Shown piece by piece: positions 34,559-45,908 of a DNA stretch of 64,000 nucleotides. The position numbers and the translations under genes were made by a program. The stretch is from Linanthus parryae (Eukaryota; Streptophyta; Magnoliopsida; Ericales; Polemoniaceae): NCBI GenBank assembly GCA_023055425.1, contig JALGPY010000003.1:76669491-76733490 (forward strand). Reading direction: 5' to 3'. Below the pieces are notes generated by a model. It did not search any database and was not told the DNA's origin. It was given only the letters and a program-made list of their open reading frames with translations. Position 1 is the first letter of the stretch. Every line of letters starts with the position of its first letter.

Positions 34559-37061
34559 TTAACGGATTTCTGGAGAGAACAAGAGCGACGCCTCTCTTGC
34601 TTGGTCCACTTCTTGTTTCAACTGTTCGTACTTGGCATTCATCGCATGAAAGAGGTTAACAGCTTCTTCAGCCTTCTGCCTTTGTTCCTCTAACTTCCGT
34701 CTTTCAGATGCGAGGTTGTGGTAGCCGCGTTTCAAACTCACAGATGCGAGAATCTGGGTGATCCTGTTGAGAAGATACCCGAAGCCTAGCTTGCCTTGAA
34801 CTTTTGCCTGAAGCCCCTTGCATGTGCTATAAAGCAACCGTGCACTATTAGGAGAAATGGTCGCAGGGGTGGCCACAGATAGTTGCTCCAGAATCCAGAT
34901 GGCTTCGGTCAGGAAAAGCCTTCTGTCATAAGGATCTAGCTCCAGAGATTTCGCAAACGACCATGGGTATGAAAGGCGCATCCTTATCAGCCAATCCACG
35001 TCAGGTTGCTTCATTCCTGACGAAGATGATTCAAGTTCAGAGAATGAAAGCTTTTAAACAAAGGCGTAGAATGTGAAAAATGGTAACATACCAGTCCCTT
35101 CAAGGATTTCACGCAAAGAGAGAATGCGCATCGCTGGAAAAGCTGAAGCATGCCCTTGCTGCATTGCTCGTCTGTCAGCCGCGATTTCGAGCTCATCATA
35201 GTTGGCAGGGATAGTATAAGTTGCAACAGGTGCGACGGCAGATCCAACTTGCGAACTCCAAAAACTCCATGCTGGGGGAACCTGTAAAAGCTCTACCTCT
35301 GTCGAAGGAACGGAAACAATAGTGGCTGCTGCTTGACTAGGAAATTCTTTGGCTGCGAGAGGCTCTTGTGGCTCGGGAGCATTCATTTGAACATCAACAT
35401 TTGCATGTGAAGCTATGTCTTCCATGACCTGTTCATTCTCATGAACTTCAGCTCCAGCACCCTCCGCTTCCATTTCCTCAACTGCAGCATCAGCATCTTC
35501 TTCTCTTAGCACGGTGTCAGCTTCAACATCATCAGATACCTCGATGATATCCTCCAGAGGTTCTCCTGCATACTCAGTAGCTGCGATAGGCTTCTCAACG
35601 TGAGGGCTTCGCTCTGGAGCATAAGATGTAGGGAGCTGACTCCTTTGTTCCGGCATATCCTCATCAGCATCACCTGCGATACAAGACAGGAAAATATTAA
35701 GGTAACTTGCATCATACATGGTGTTCTTTTATTTTGATAGATCAAAAGTGAGCACCTCCACACTTAGGTGGGATCGCAGCACCGTTATCATAAGATAATG
35801 ATGTGACACCATATCCTACTAGAATATCTTCATTTAGCACATCTTTAAGGTGAGCATGACCTGGGGGCACGAAGAAACTCGTTACAACGAAGAGTGGGTT
35901 ACCAAGATGGGTTCACAAACATTGTTTGGATAGTTACCTGAGGGTTCGCCACATTTGCTTACTAACCAGCGGCGAATGTCACTTTTTGATAGGCCATGCT
36001 TTAACGCACCAATAATTACTTCTTGGTAGGTCACAGCAAGGTTAAAAATCTCACCTTCTTTGCCGCCTGCGATCTCCTCAAAGTCCTCTTGAGCTTGTTC
36101 CAAAGCAGTCGCATCCGCGTTATCAACCTGCTGTTCTTCCAGACTTCTCCTTTTTATGAGATCGATCTCATCCTCCTCGAGCTTTCTTCTTCTCTCTTCG
36201 GCTTCAGCAGCCATTCTCGGACTCAACAAGGATATCTTCGTCTATGGTCTCGCTGGAAATGCCAGAGCTAGAATCCTTGGTCTTTTTCTTCTCCTTGGCC
36301 AGGAGGCCGCTGATGGTTTCTGTGTCATCACCTGCGAAAGTAAAAACTAATTAGCAACTATTTCAAGAGCTAAAGTGTGAAGAAGGCAAGTTTGCTTGAG
36401 ATACCTTCCGAGTCTTCTTCTCGTATCTCACCTCTTTATTCTTCTCTTTCACTTTCTCCTCTTTCTTCTTCACCATCTCTTTCCCTCACTTCTCTTTCCT
36501 CGTCTTCCTCTTCCTCTTCTTCCTGACCAAAAGGAACGAAGTCTCAACTGCGAGCTCTTTCTGCATTTTGCTTGGCATGCGACCTTTTCCTTTGTCTTTA
36601 GAGGCGAGAGACTTCGCAGGAGACGGAGGTGGAGCACTTCTAGGAGGGGAGGAGATCACAATGCCCTTTTTCTTTTTCCTTTTGGCCTTTGGGGAAACCT
36701 CTGCATCCACCTTGGGAGTATTGTCTATCAGCGAGCAAGCAAACGCATCCATTTCCTCGCGTATCCGAGCCTCTACTTGGGGAGCCAGCCCCATTGTCAC
36801 AGGAATTTCCTCGCCCTGCCTTTTTGCGGCAACAATAGAGTTGATCAGCGATTTGGAGAGCTCTCTAGATGCGAACCTCCTCAGATAACACTAAAACAGA
36901 AAATGGGGAGTTGATCAGCGATTTGGAGCGCTCTTCACCTTAACCCTAGCATGATAAAAATCCTTTCCACCCAAATAGAGGGCTTTTCTCCACAAGGTAT
37001 TTGGAAGATCAGGTATTTCTTCAGGTTCTTTAACGGGCTTAGATCCTTTTTTCTTGGCCAT
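34559..37061 (-). pseudogene. Antisense six-exon extra gene of Gypsy-T (frame-broken copy), product unknown
   Basis: Exons on the minus strand, first to last: 36939-37061, 36405-36890, 35938-36331, 35756-35860, 35092-35673 and 34559-35016. The last four introns (73, 77, 82 and 75 bp) are GT-AG with CGCAG/CCCAG/GTCAG-type acceptors, and all are phase 1, with codons rejoining cleanly. Exon 1 starts MAKKKGSKPVKEPEE. Exon 2 is basic, then strongly acidic. Exon 3 is charged (AAEAEERRRKLEEDEIDLIK). Exon 5 is acidic. Exon 6 ends in a coiled coil (ASERRKLEEQRQKAEEAVNLF) and PEIR-stop. Exons 2 and 3 each hold a frameshift, and exon 2 also has a TAA. The first intron would be only 48 bp. No known domain is recognised. 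Extra ORFs, some antisense, are known in Tat elements. Confidence 0.7.
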
Positions 37062-37814
37062 TCCTGCAGAAAAGCAAGAAAAAAGGGGGGGAGAGAAATA
37101 TACCCACACGTTCAGTTTAAATTTCAGTTGAGATTCAGGAAGCAATTATGGTTTGTTTTGAAATCAGAAGAAGATGAACAGTTCGGGGTCAGTTCTGGGT
37201 TTAGAATCTCAGAATTTCGTAAGTTTCAAAAATTTATCATTCGAAAAACGTTTCAATCTGGCGAATCAATCTTTTGGGGTTTAATAAAAGCCTCTTTCAC
37301 AGTTCTCAATAAATGGTGTGTTCAGAATAAGTTTGGGTTTGCAGATCCAAGACAGTTCAAAGGCTATTTGAATACATTAATGGAATTACACAAATTCAAC
37401 CTTGTTTTGATGAAGCAAGTTGAAGAAGACGATTGACAAGGAAGAACTTGTGATTGATTACTTGAATCTGCTCTTGAAGGATCTAAGGTAACTTTCACTT
37501 TAGAGAGAGAAGTGATACTTTGAAACAATGGAGGGCATAGAGTATTTATTCAAAAACAATGAGGAGTCGCGTCCTTTCAGTAGTCGAATCGCAACCGTCA
37601 CCGTCGAATTGCGCAATCACAGGACGAGCTGACGTCACGCCTAAAACCCTAAAAGAACAGACGGTACGACTCTAGGGATTCTAGGTCATAATGGCACGCA
37701 CGGGGGATGATATTGCGTGTATTTGAATTGGTGCGTGGCAACGACGCGTGCACTGGTTTCTGCGCGTTGAAGCCTATCTGGCAAGGAGTCTTCACGCGCA
37801 AAAAGGGCGGCTAA
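37062..37814. other. Region between antisense gene and 3' LTR of Gypsy-T
   Basis: Would hold the promoter and 5' UTR of the antisense gene. A TATA-like ATAAATACTC on the minus strand is at about 37536-37547. The polypurine-like AAAAAGGGCGGCTAA (37800-37814) immediately precedes the LTR. A plus-strand frame at 36951-37436 has no motif and is not called. Confidence 0.5.
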
Positions 37815-38428
37815 TGTAGATAGTGCTTTCTAGAAAGACAGATCTTAGCCACGTGGCGATCATCCAGCACACCTAGCTGTGCTCCATACACACTGGAACA
37901 CCACCCACGCTGATCCACGTGGGGGCTGCGAGACAGGGCCCTCGTATACCACCACACGGGATTTGTAGGGACTTAGTGGTTTGGAGGGTAGAGTAAGTTC
38001 CGTCGCGCGCGAGTGACAACCAAGCCCGCGCGCGACCTTTTGTAACTGCTTTGAGAGATTTATGGCACGAGCTTCATAAACCCGGTCAACCTCATAACGA
38101 TTCCGGTATACGCGGACGAAGTGCGTAACGTTCCCTATATATACGGACGAACATGCTGTTGTAGTTAAGGTAATTAAGCCGCCATTAATGGGTGAATTAA
38201 CCCCCTACAACGGTCATATTCTCAACTATATATAGGATCGTTAACCCTTCCTTATAAGAGACGAATCACCTGAAATACGCGGAAGCTCTGCCGAAATTCT
38301 GTCTCTCTCTCTCATACAGTTGCTCTTGCCTTACTCTCTCCCTACACACACCCTACTCTTTCCGTGTTCCCTTTATCCCCTTCTTTTGGTGTATATTGAA
38401 TCTTCCTCAAAGGATTCTCTCGTACACA
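37815..38428 (+). repeat. 3' LTR of Gypsy-T
   Basis: Same ends as 25710-26321 (TGTAGATAG...GTACACA), with about 35 substitutions and a 2-bp CT indel. Followed by the ACTAT duplication and the rest of the Copia-C LTR. Confidence 0.92.
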
Positions 38429-38433
38429 ACTAT

Positions 38434-38854
38434 ATAAAGGAACTCCTTCCTTCCCTCTCAATACATGTTATTCATAACACATATTGAGAGGAGAGAAAAG
38501 AGTTGAGAGCAAGCAAGGCAAGAGGCCGAATGCCCCTTACCCGCCGCCCCAAACCCGTCGGCCAACAAAGGGAGGTCGAGCTCCTCCTTTGTTTCTTTGT
38601 TGCGTGATTCGGTTGGCTCCTTCCTCCGTTCTAGCTAGCACAAGATGGTTGGGAGGTCCAATTCTCTATCCTAGGCGTGGATCAACCGTAGAGAATGTGA
38701 CATTATTCACGTTTGAAGTCATCACAGGAGAACTTAAAGGTAAACACATGTTAATCCTTTACTATCGTTATGTGTTCTTGACTCGTGATCCTTGGAGGGA
38801 TTTGAACGGAATAATTATCTTCTTCCGCTGCGATTCCATGTTCAAAACCCTACA
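38434..38854 (+). repeat. Copia-C 3' LTR, second part
   Basis: Resumes after Gypsy-T with ATAAAGGAACTCC and ends AAAACCCTACA, matching 5' LTR positions about 23277-23699, followed by the GAGGG duplication. Confidence 0.88.
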
Positions 38855-38864
38855 GAGGGGGACT

Positions 38865-39361
38865 GTTTTGCAAAGTGGACTAATCAGTGTATGGACATGC
38901 TTAGTATTGGGGCTAATATGTAGTTAATAAGGAGTTATTAACTATATAAGGGCACTCCTAGCTTGTTTTCTCATAAGTGATTAACTATTGAGAGAGAAAA
39001 AAGCAAGGAGAGAGCAAGAAAAAGAGGGTCAACCCCCCCCCCCCCCCCCCCCGCCCCTCCCTCGCCGTCGGCCTCGTGAGGTGCGCGACTTCTTGGGTGC
39101 CTTGTTTCGCGTGGTCTTCTTCTTCCTCCTTCTTCCCGTTGCTAGCACATTGAAGTTGGAAGGACTCTAGTGCAATCCTAGGCGTTTATATTCATAGAGA
39201 CGTGGATAACATTCTACGTGGAGTGATCTTCAGACAAACAAGGTACACATATTGTTTCTTCCCTTACAATCGTTTTGATACTAGTCCTGTGATTCATGGA
39301 GGGCTTTGAACAAAATCTTTATTTTATTATTCCGCTGCGTAATCTGTATCAAAACCCTACA
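38865..39361 (+). repeat. Copia-D 5' LTR, truncated
   Basis: From TTTGCAAAGTGGACTAATC to AAAACCCTACA it matches 56819-57275 of the 3' LTR. TATA-like CTATATAAGGG lies at about 38941-38951. A run of about 20 C at 39031-39051 corresponds to a shorter C-rich run in the 3' LTR. Confidence 0.85.
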
Positions 39362-39377
39362 GTGGTATCATAGCCAC
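39362..39377 (+). other. Primer-binding site of Copia-D
   Basis: GTGGTATCATAGCCAC, one change from the TGGTATCAGAGCC consensus. Confidence 0.8.
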
Positions 39378-40190
39378 AGGTCGTAGTGCATAACGTGGTT
39401 TGATGTGTTACTTTACAGTCAGTTTTACACCATACTGTTATTTTTTGCGTAAAACTGAAATTGACATCATGATGCAAAGTGAATATGATTCAGTGGAGAA
39501 TGAGCTAGTTATAGATATCGTGTAAATATTAGTGAATTTCGTTCACCTATGATGTCTATTTTTTTATCTTAAAAAGCAAGGGTTTGGGCACAATTGTGAA
39601 AAAAAGGTTTTTCTTAATTGGAAACAGGCACACAATAGAAGGAAGGAAGGAAACAACCCTAGGGCCGTCTGCCCCCACCTTGCGCTCGAAGCAAAGCCAC
39701 AGCCAAGGGGTTGGGCCGGCCTAGCAAGCGGCTTGGCCACGTGGGCTAGGGCTGACCGGCCCAAGGCCTTGTGGCGGTCCATTGGGGTCCAAAGTTGTTT
39801 GGTGGGACCCTTGGACCGTTTTGACCCTAGAAAATTCAAATTCAACTTAATGTTGAACAAGCGCTAAAATTGGATTTTAACTGTATTATTTGTTTTTGCA
39901 TGGTGATTGGATGTGGCCTTAGAAGTGGATGTTCATTTTTGTAGTTTGTTTATTTGTAATTAATGTAATTAATTAAGTTTTACGGCATGCGTGTCGTCTT
40001 CTGCTCAACTTGTGAGGTCTCTCTATTTAGTATAGATGCTAGCAAGTATTAGATAGTTAGATGATAGCCATGACATAGAGAAGAAGCTTAAGATTAAAGA
40101 AACCACAAAGAAAGGCGACATTCCACAAGCTAAGACGCATGGACTAAAAGGTGAAGGCACATGGAAATGAGCTTGCTAGTTTTTACGGCT
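39378..40190 (+). other. Copia-D leader, first part
   Basis: Homologous to the leaders of Copia-B and Copia-C, with a GC-rich block at about 39660-39790. No gene. It continues at 51415 after Copia-E. Confidence 0.75.
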
Positions 40191-41677
40191 TGAATGTGTG
40201 TAATGTAGACTAAATACAGGACCAAAATACTCTAGAAGGGGGGGGGGGGGGTGTTGAATTGAGTATGGAAATTTTTTGCTAAACACAAATTTCAACTAAG
40301 AAACTATGTGAGAAACTCAAATCTCAAGGCCTTGAGATTTTAGAAAACAGTCAGAAACTTTCAAAGGAAAAATAGAAAGCTTCAAGGCCTTGAACTATAA
40401 CCAGTTCTGAACAGTTTATAAACCCTAGTTTGATTTGAGTTGTGTGCAACAGAAAATAACAAAACTGTAGAGTAAAGAACACAAGGCAATTTACAAATTT
40501 CAGTCCCAATGGACCTAATCTCTGCCTGAGGGATCTAATCCCACCAGGATTGGGAAAACACTTCTTTTTACTCACACAGAAACAGCCCTAGATCTTCAAG
40601 CCTAAGTGATTTCCCTTACACCTATACAGCTTGTGGTTCCAAACCTGTCTAGTATCAGCTACTAACTGTTGAGCTAACAAGAACCTCTTGTTTTTCACTT
40701 GAACAACCAACCACTGTGAGGTTTTAGATATACATAAGATAAGCAGATTACAGAACATAAGAAGAACACAGTAGAAGAATAAGCTTGTGAAGGTCTGGAT
40801 GTGTTCTTCAGGAAACTTGAATGATTGTTCTTCTGAAAGCTGTAATTGAAGCCTGAATGTATGTGTGTTTGAATGCTTGATCTCCCACGAATATTCCACA
40901 CCTCTCTCAGTTCTCTTCAAGCTTTTCCTTTTTAATATTCAAACCAGTCTTTTATCGACTCACTGCAACTGAATGAGAGATTTTAGGATCTCAGTTCCTG
41001 CAAATCCTAATCATTTCCAACTACAATTCAAACAGCTCCGAGTAGATATCCGTTGGAGTTATTTGAGATTGCATTTGCACGTTTAACAAACCTGAAACAA
41101 CATTAAACATAGAAACAACAAAATCCAGAAATATTACAGCACTAAGTCTGTTTGGATTTCCTATTTCTGAATAAAAACTGGATGAGTGAATAAAAAAATA
41201 ATCTGATTAACTTCTGAAACAAATAACTCATGATAAATTAGTTTAAGACTCTTAGAAGTCATTAAACAATCATAATAATAAAGATCAAACCCTTCAAGAA
41301 GAATCAAATTAACTCTGTAAAGCTGTCAGCAGCTCAAGGCTCATCTCAAGGCCTTGAAACTTTGGACATGCTTCACAGTCTTTCAAAGTTGAAACCATAA
41401 ATCTATGATTCTCTCATATCAGGATATCTGTAATTGTGTTAGATATATAGAGAATATAAAACATAAGTATTTGCAGCAAATATCTGATCTTAATTATCAG
41501 ATAGCCAATCTGCAACACAAGATTGTTAGAACATTCAGCATAATAAAGCTACTCTCAAGGCTTTGAAGCTCTGCTCAGTATCTCAAGGCCTTGGAGCCTC
41601 AGAAATACTTTGTCTTTGTCTTTCATCACTCAAAACACTTACTTCTCAAAACACACTTGAAGGTCTTTGAGTTAACA
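40191..41677 (-). repeat. 3' LTR of Copia-E
   Basis: In plus reading TGAATGTGTGTAATGTAG...GAGTTAACA. It carries a G tract at about 40239-40251 and several CAAGGCCTTG palindromes (40325, 40383, 41347, 41584). The adjoining purine tract is at 41678-41692 (plus ATCTCCCCCTTGATG). Confidence 0.9.
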
Positions 41678-42070
41678 ATCTCCCCCTTGATGAAAGACAA
41701 AACCCATAATCTTGTGTAAATATCCCTGCAACTCCTTGTAAGAATTACATGTCAACATATTACAGGGATAATATACAGTAATACCAGTCAAACCAACTTA
41801 ACACAAATATTCCACAAATAACACAGATAATACCAGAGCACAACTGATTAACAAAAACTCCCAAATATTATTAATTAAGCACTGAAAGTAACCATTCTCC
41901 CCCTTTTTGACTTTCATCAAATAAAGGTGAAGAAATGTTGGATTATTACTCAGAGTCTTAAAAAAACTTAACAAAAAATAATCCCTACTGAATGTCAAGG
42001 CCTCGAGAACAGAAAAGAAGAAAAGAAAGAGATAGAAAGGAAGGATCAAGGCTTTGGTCTTCTCAGATCT

Positions 42071-43844
42071 TCATTTCTTCTTCGATGTTTGGCCTTTCTC
42101 TGAGCCTTTTCCAACTTCTTCATCCCCTTTCAGCATCATCTGCAGACTGATTTTCATCTTGTTCAACTTCCACCTCAGCAACAACTTCCTCAATGATCTC
42201 ATCCACCTTCTTGTTCTTAACCTGCACTGAATCACTCTCTGTAGCTGCATTAACACCTGTGTCTTCACCAGCTTCTTCTTCATCAGTTTGCTCGTATAGA
42301 TCCTTTGAAGTGAGCACCACTGGAATTGGCTTCTTCTTCTTCTTCAAGAAATCACCTAGCCTTTCATCTGAGTCAACACTGGTGTCATGACTAGTAGCAG
42401 AAGGGATCTTCTCCAAGTTAAAACCTTTGATGACAACATCTAGTTGCCTTTCATCACATTCATCAAACCCTTGAACTGATTAAACTCAGAAGACATATCA
42501 AATAGCCTTTGTCTGAGATCTTCAATCTCAACTTGCTGATCTTCAAATTTCTCAACCAACAAAGAGTAATCCTCATTTTCTTGTCCTTTTTCTGATGTAG
42601 CCCCCTTTGGTTTAACAAACTCCTTCTCCTCAAGCTCAGCCTTTGACAAATCTGAATATAACTTCCAATGACCTTTTCATGTCTGAACCACTCCAATCCT
42701 CTGTACAGCAGTTTCATCAATCAACCCAAAACCTCCAGTAATCTTTTCCTCTCCTTTCACATGTACCTCAAAATGCTCAAAGAAAAGAGGTAATAGGTTG
42801 GCAAAGGGAAGATGATGATTTCTAGTTCTAGTAGCACAATAGATCATATGCTCCACAACCACTGTTGGCAAGTCTATCTCAAACCCTTGACATATTAGGT
42901 ACATCAGAATGAGAACTTTATCAGTAACCAACTCCCTTGAGTTATCCCAAGGAACAATACTCCTCATCAGAATTGTAAAAAAAATCTTAGCTTCACAGTT
43001 GAGCACAGAGTGTGTTAACTGCTTGGGACCAGAGGGAACACCATCAATGAAAAACATATCTTTGGCCTTTTCTAGACACTCCTTCCTAGCAGGATAATCA
43101 CCAACATTATACTTCTTAGGAATGCCCAAGACTTTGGCAAAAGTCCTATGATCTAGCCTCAAGTTTATCCCAGCCACCTTAGAAGTTGACACCAATTTAT
43201 CATCTCCTTCTTGAACCATATTCAGATAAAATAACCTAGTTAACCTAGGATAAGATTTTGAACTAAGATTTAAAACCTTCCAAACTGCAGAATCCTTTGA
43301 CTTCCTCATACAATCAATATCCAGTTTATCCAATGATTCTTCAGAAACCATACTACAAAAAGCAACCTTAGGAGAAGCATATCCTTGCATCTAAACAATC
43401 CTAACTTCAGAACTAACAAACCAATCTGAAGGAAGTGCATTTTTACCTTGATAACCCTTTTTGATTGTAGCAGCAACTTGCTTAACCCTTGTTTTCTTCT
43501 CAGTGGGTCTATCCTTCACTTGTTCTCCTTCAGTTGACTTCTTCTTGCTTTCGTGAGCAGATTACCCCTTTTCTTCTTCACCAGCCTTTTTCTTCTCTCC
43601 CCCTTTCTTATTGTCTGACCTAGGTTGATCACCACCCTGAGTCTCTGTCTCCTTCTGTGGATCCATACTTGAACCTTCATCTCCCTTTTCTGTTCTGATC
43701 TTCTTTGCAGGAGGAGTGTCCTCATGCAAACTTTGAGTGTTCTCTGAATCCGAATATCACAATTTTCTCCTTCTTGTTTGCCCTCTTCTTAGATCTGCCA
43801 GAAGGCTTTCCCTATTGTTGAATCCTGGTTGATTTTCGCTCCAT
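42071..43844 (-). pseudogene. Copia-E extra 3' ORF, putative plant transposon protein domain
   Basis: On the element's sense strand downstream of RNase H. From an ATG at 43844 (MERKSTRIQQ, then a stop) a basic/charged stretch leads into the 237-codon frame 42677-43390 (from MQGYASPKVAFCSMVSEES to IGVVQT). It contains WKVLNLSSKSYPRLTRLFYLNM, the RTFAKVLGIP region and a hydrophobic LILMYLICQGFEIDLPTVVVEHM. This resembles the uncharacterised domain found in many plant transposon ORFs. Coiled-coil-like and acidic frames follow (42440-42649, 42120-42416). SIRE elements often have an ORF here, sometimes called env-like. I see no clear signal peptide, so I do not call an envelope. Stops and frame changes break it. 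Confidence 0.65.
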
Positions 43845-44287
43845 TGTGGGTTTAGGGTTTTGAGAAGAGAATGAGATTGAGAGAAATAGAGAGAGAGCAG
43901 AGAGACGTAGAGAATTGAGAGAGAATTAAGAAGAATAAGCCCTGACTTTCAGCTTAAGTAGGTTGAAAGAATGAGTCATAATAAGACTCTACTGAAATCA
44001 ACATGCAAAAAGAATCTTTGAAAATATTTTTGGATGTTTTAGAAAATTCTCTGAGTAATTCAAATATTATACAGTTATCTAAAGAGATAAAATATAATAT
44101 TTGATGATCCATTTTTTTTAAAAAAAAACAGATGTTTCAAGACCTGGAGAAAAATCTCAAGGCCTTGAGATTTTCTGCAGTTTTAGAAATTTCAAAGCTT
44201 TGAACTATACTTTCAAGGCTTTGGAAAGTATAATCTCAAGGCTTTGAGATTTCAACACATAAACACAAGTAAGTACCAATACTCCCC

Positions 44288-44971
44288 CTAAACCAATGCA
44301 TCCTTGTTTAACATACCCAATTCAAGCCTTAGAGATGAAAACCTATCATCTGGCAGAGGTTTAGTGAAAATATCAGCAATCTGCATTGATTTAGAAATAA
44401 AAGATAGAACAACATCACCTTGTTCTGCATGATCTCTAAGAAAGTGATGTCTCACATCTATGTGCTTGGTTCTTGAGTGCTGGACTGGATTCTTAGAGAT
44501 TGAAATAGCACTTGTGTTGTCACAATGAATAGGCACATTTCTGAAATTATAGGCAAGATCTCTAAGTTGCTGTGCAATCCATAACACTTGTGAACAGGAA
44601 GCTCCAACTGCAATGTATTCAGCTTCTGCAGTTGATAATGCTACATAATTTTGCTTCTTAGAATGCCAACTGATCAGTGAAGATTCAAGAAATTGGAAAC
44701 ATCCAGAAGTACTCTTCCTATCTACTTTATATCCTGCAAAATCTGTATCTGAATAGCCACTCAACATAAAATTAGATCTCCTTGGATACCAAAGCCCCAA
44801 GTCTGTGGTTCCATTAAAATATCTAAAAATTCTTTTGATAGCAGTTAAATGACTTTCCTTAGATTCTGCTTGAAATCTAGCACACATACAAACACTGAAC
44901 ATAATATCAGGTCTACTAGCAGTTAAATACAAAAGTGATCCAATCATACCTCTATATTCCTTTTGACTCAC
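44288..44971 (-). pseudogene. Copia-E RNase H and C-terminal reverse transcriptase
   Basis: A 227-codon frame: YRGMIGSLLYLTASRPDI, SGYSDTDFAGYKVDRKSTSG, SWHSKKQNYVALSTAEAEYIA, HCDNTSAISISKNPVQHSRTKHIDVRHHFLRD and the ending IFTKPL. This is the complete RNase H part of a Copia pol and is uninterrupted, but its reverse transcriptase upstream is broken. Confidence 0.9.
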
Positions 44972-45054
44972 ACTCTTACCATTTGAATCCTTGGTATACT
45001 TCCTTGATGTACAAATATTCCTTTCTTCATTTGTAACATATGAAGTCCAGAAAG

Positions 45055-45904
45055 AAATTCAGTTCTCCCATTAAGCTCATCTCAAACTCCCTGCACATCA
45101 GACTAGAGAACTCTTTTGAAAGAGAATCATTAGTAGCACCAAATAAAATATCATCCACATATATGAACTACTAACAAGTCACTTTCATGATGTTTAATAA
45201 AAAGAGTTTTATCAACTAGACCTCTCTTGAAATTGTTGTCAAGTAAAATTTTTGAAGTTCTATCATACCAAGCCCTTGGAACTTGTTTTAACCCATAAAG
45301 TGCTTTTTCTAGTTTGTAAACATGATCAGGAAAGTTTTCATCTTCAAACCAGGAGGTTGTGCTACAAAAACATCTTCTTGTAAATAACCATTCATAAAAG
45401 CACATTTGACATCCATTTGATAAAGCTTTATGTGATTGTGAGATGCAAATGCAAGAAGTATTCTAATAGCTTCTAACCTGGCAACAGGAGCAAATGTCTC
45501 CTCATAGTCTATACCTTCTTCCTGATTGTATCCCTGTGCCACAAGTCTGGCTTTGTTCCTTACCACTTTGCCATTCTCATCAAGCTTATTTCTGAACACC
45601 CATCTGGTTCCTATAATTGATTTCTCTTTTGGTCTGGGAACCAGATTCCATACCTTGTTTCTTTCAAATTCATTCAGCTCACTTTGCATTGCAATGATCT
45701 AGTCTGCATCTTCAAGTGCTTCCTTGGTATTCTTCGGCTCAATAAATGATACAAAGGCACTAAAAGCACACAAGTTCTTCAACTGTCCTCTTGTCTGAGT
45801 TCCAGTTGATGGATCAAATATGATATTGTCAGCTAGATGATCTGCAAGATACTTAAAATTCTTTCTTGGTATCCAGGAATATGTTCCTTCAAGGCTTTGA
45901 GTTC
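45055..45904 (-). pseudogene. Copia-E reverse transcriptase
   Basis: Frames 45309-45689 and 45151-45405 give [58 protein letters not shown], then after a frameshift YGLKQVPRAWYD. The YVDD core with ILFGATND is still readable at about plus 45130-45160, behind stops. Sequence after it shows a further deletion near 45060. Confidence 0.88.
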
Positions 45905-45908
45905 TTGA

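Larger units (their letters stand above)
25710..38428 (+). mobile_element. Gypsy-T: Tat-type Ty3/Gypsy retrotransposon
   Basis: A 12.7-kb element with LTRs 25710-26321 and 37815-38428, and target duplication ACTAT at 25705-25709 and 38429-38433. The order is gag, protease, reverse transcriptase, RNase H, a second (archaeal-type) RNase H, integrase, then about 5 kb of extra 3' sequence with a tandem array and an antisense multi-exon gene. The double RNase H and the long 3' region with extra ORFs mark the Tat lineage. I count about 35 differences between the 612- and 614-bp LTRs. Several stops and frameshifts make pol inactive. Confidence 0.93.
22293..38854 (+). mobile_element. Copia-C: internally deleted Copia, interrupted by Gypsy-T
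   Basis: The 5' LTR is 22293-23699 and the 3' LTR is 25566-25709 plus 38434-38854. It is flanked by a perfect GAGGG duplication (22288-22292 and 38855-38859). Between the LTRs remain the primer site, the leader and only about 300 bp of integrase. Two deletions removed gag-protease and integrase-to-mid-LTR. It is the same broad family as Copia-B and Copia-D by LTR ends and leader. Confidence 0.88.

Noticed and set aside
36396..36914. 172-codon plus-strand frame rich in Leu, Phe and Ser
   Set aside because: It is the reverse of the Lys/Glu-rich exon 2 of the antisense gene. The minus-strand reading has splice sites and a coherent series of exons.
36951..37436. 161-codon plus-strand frame next to the Gypsy-T 3' LTR
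   Set aside because: No recognisable motif. It overlaps exon 1 and the presumed promoter of the antisense gene.
42677..43390. Calling this a retroviral-type envelope gene
   Set aside because: No signal peptide or clear transmembrane anchor is visible. Position alone does not justify the name.
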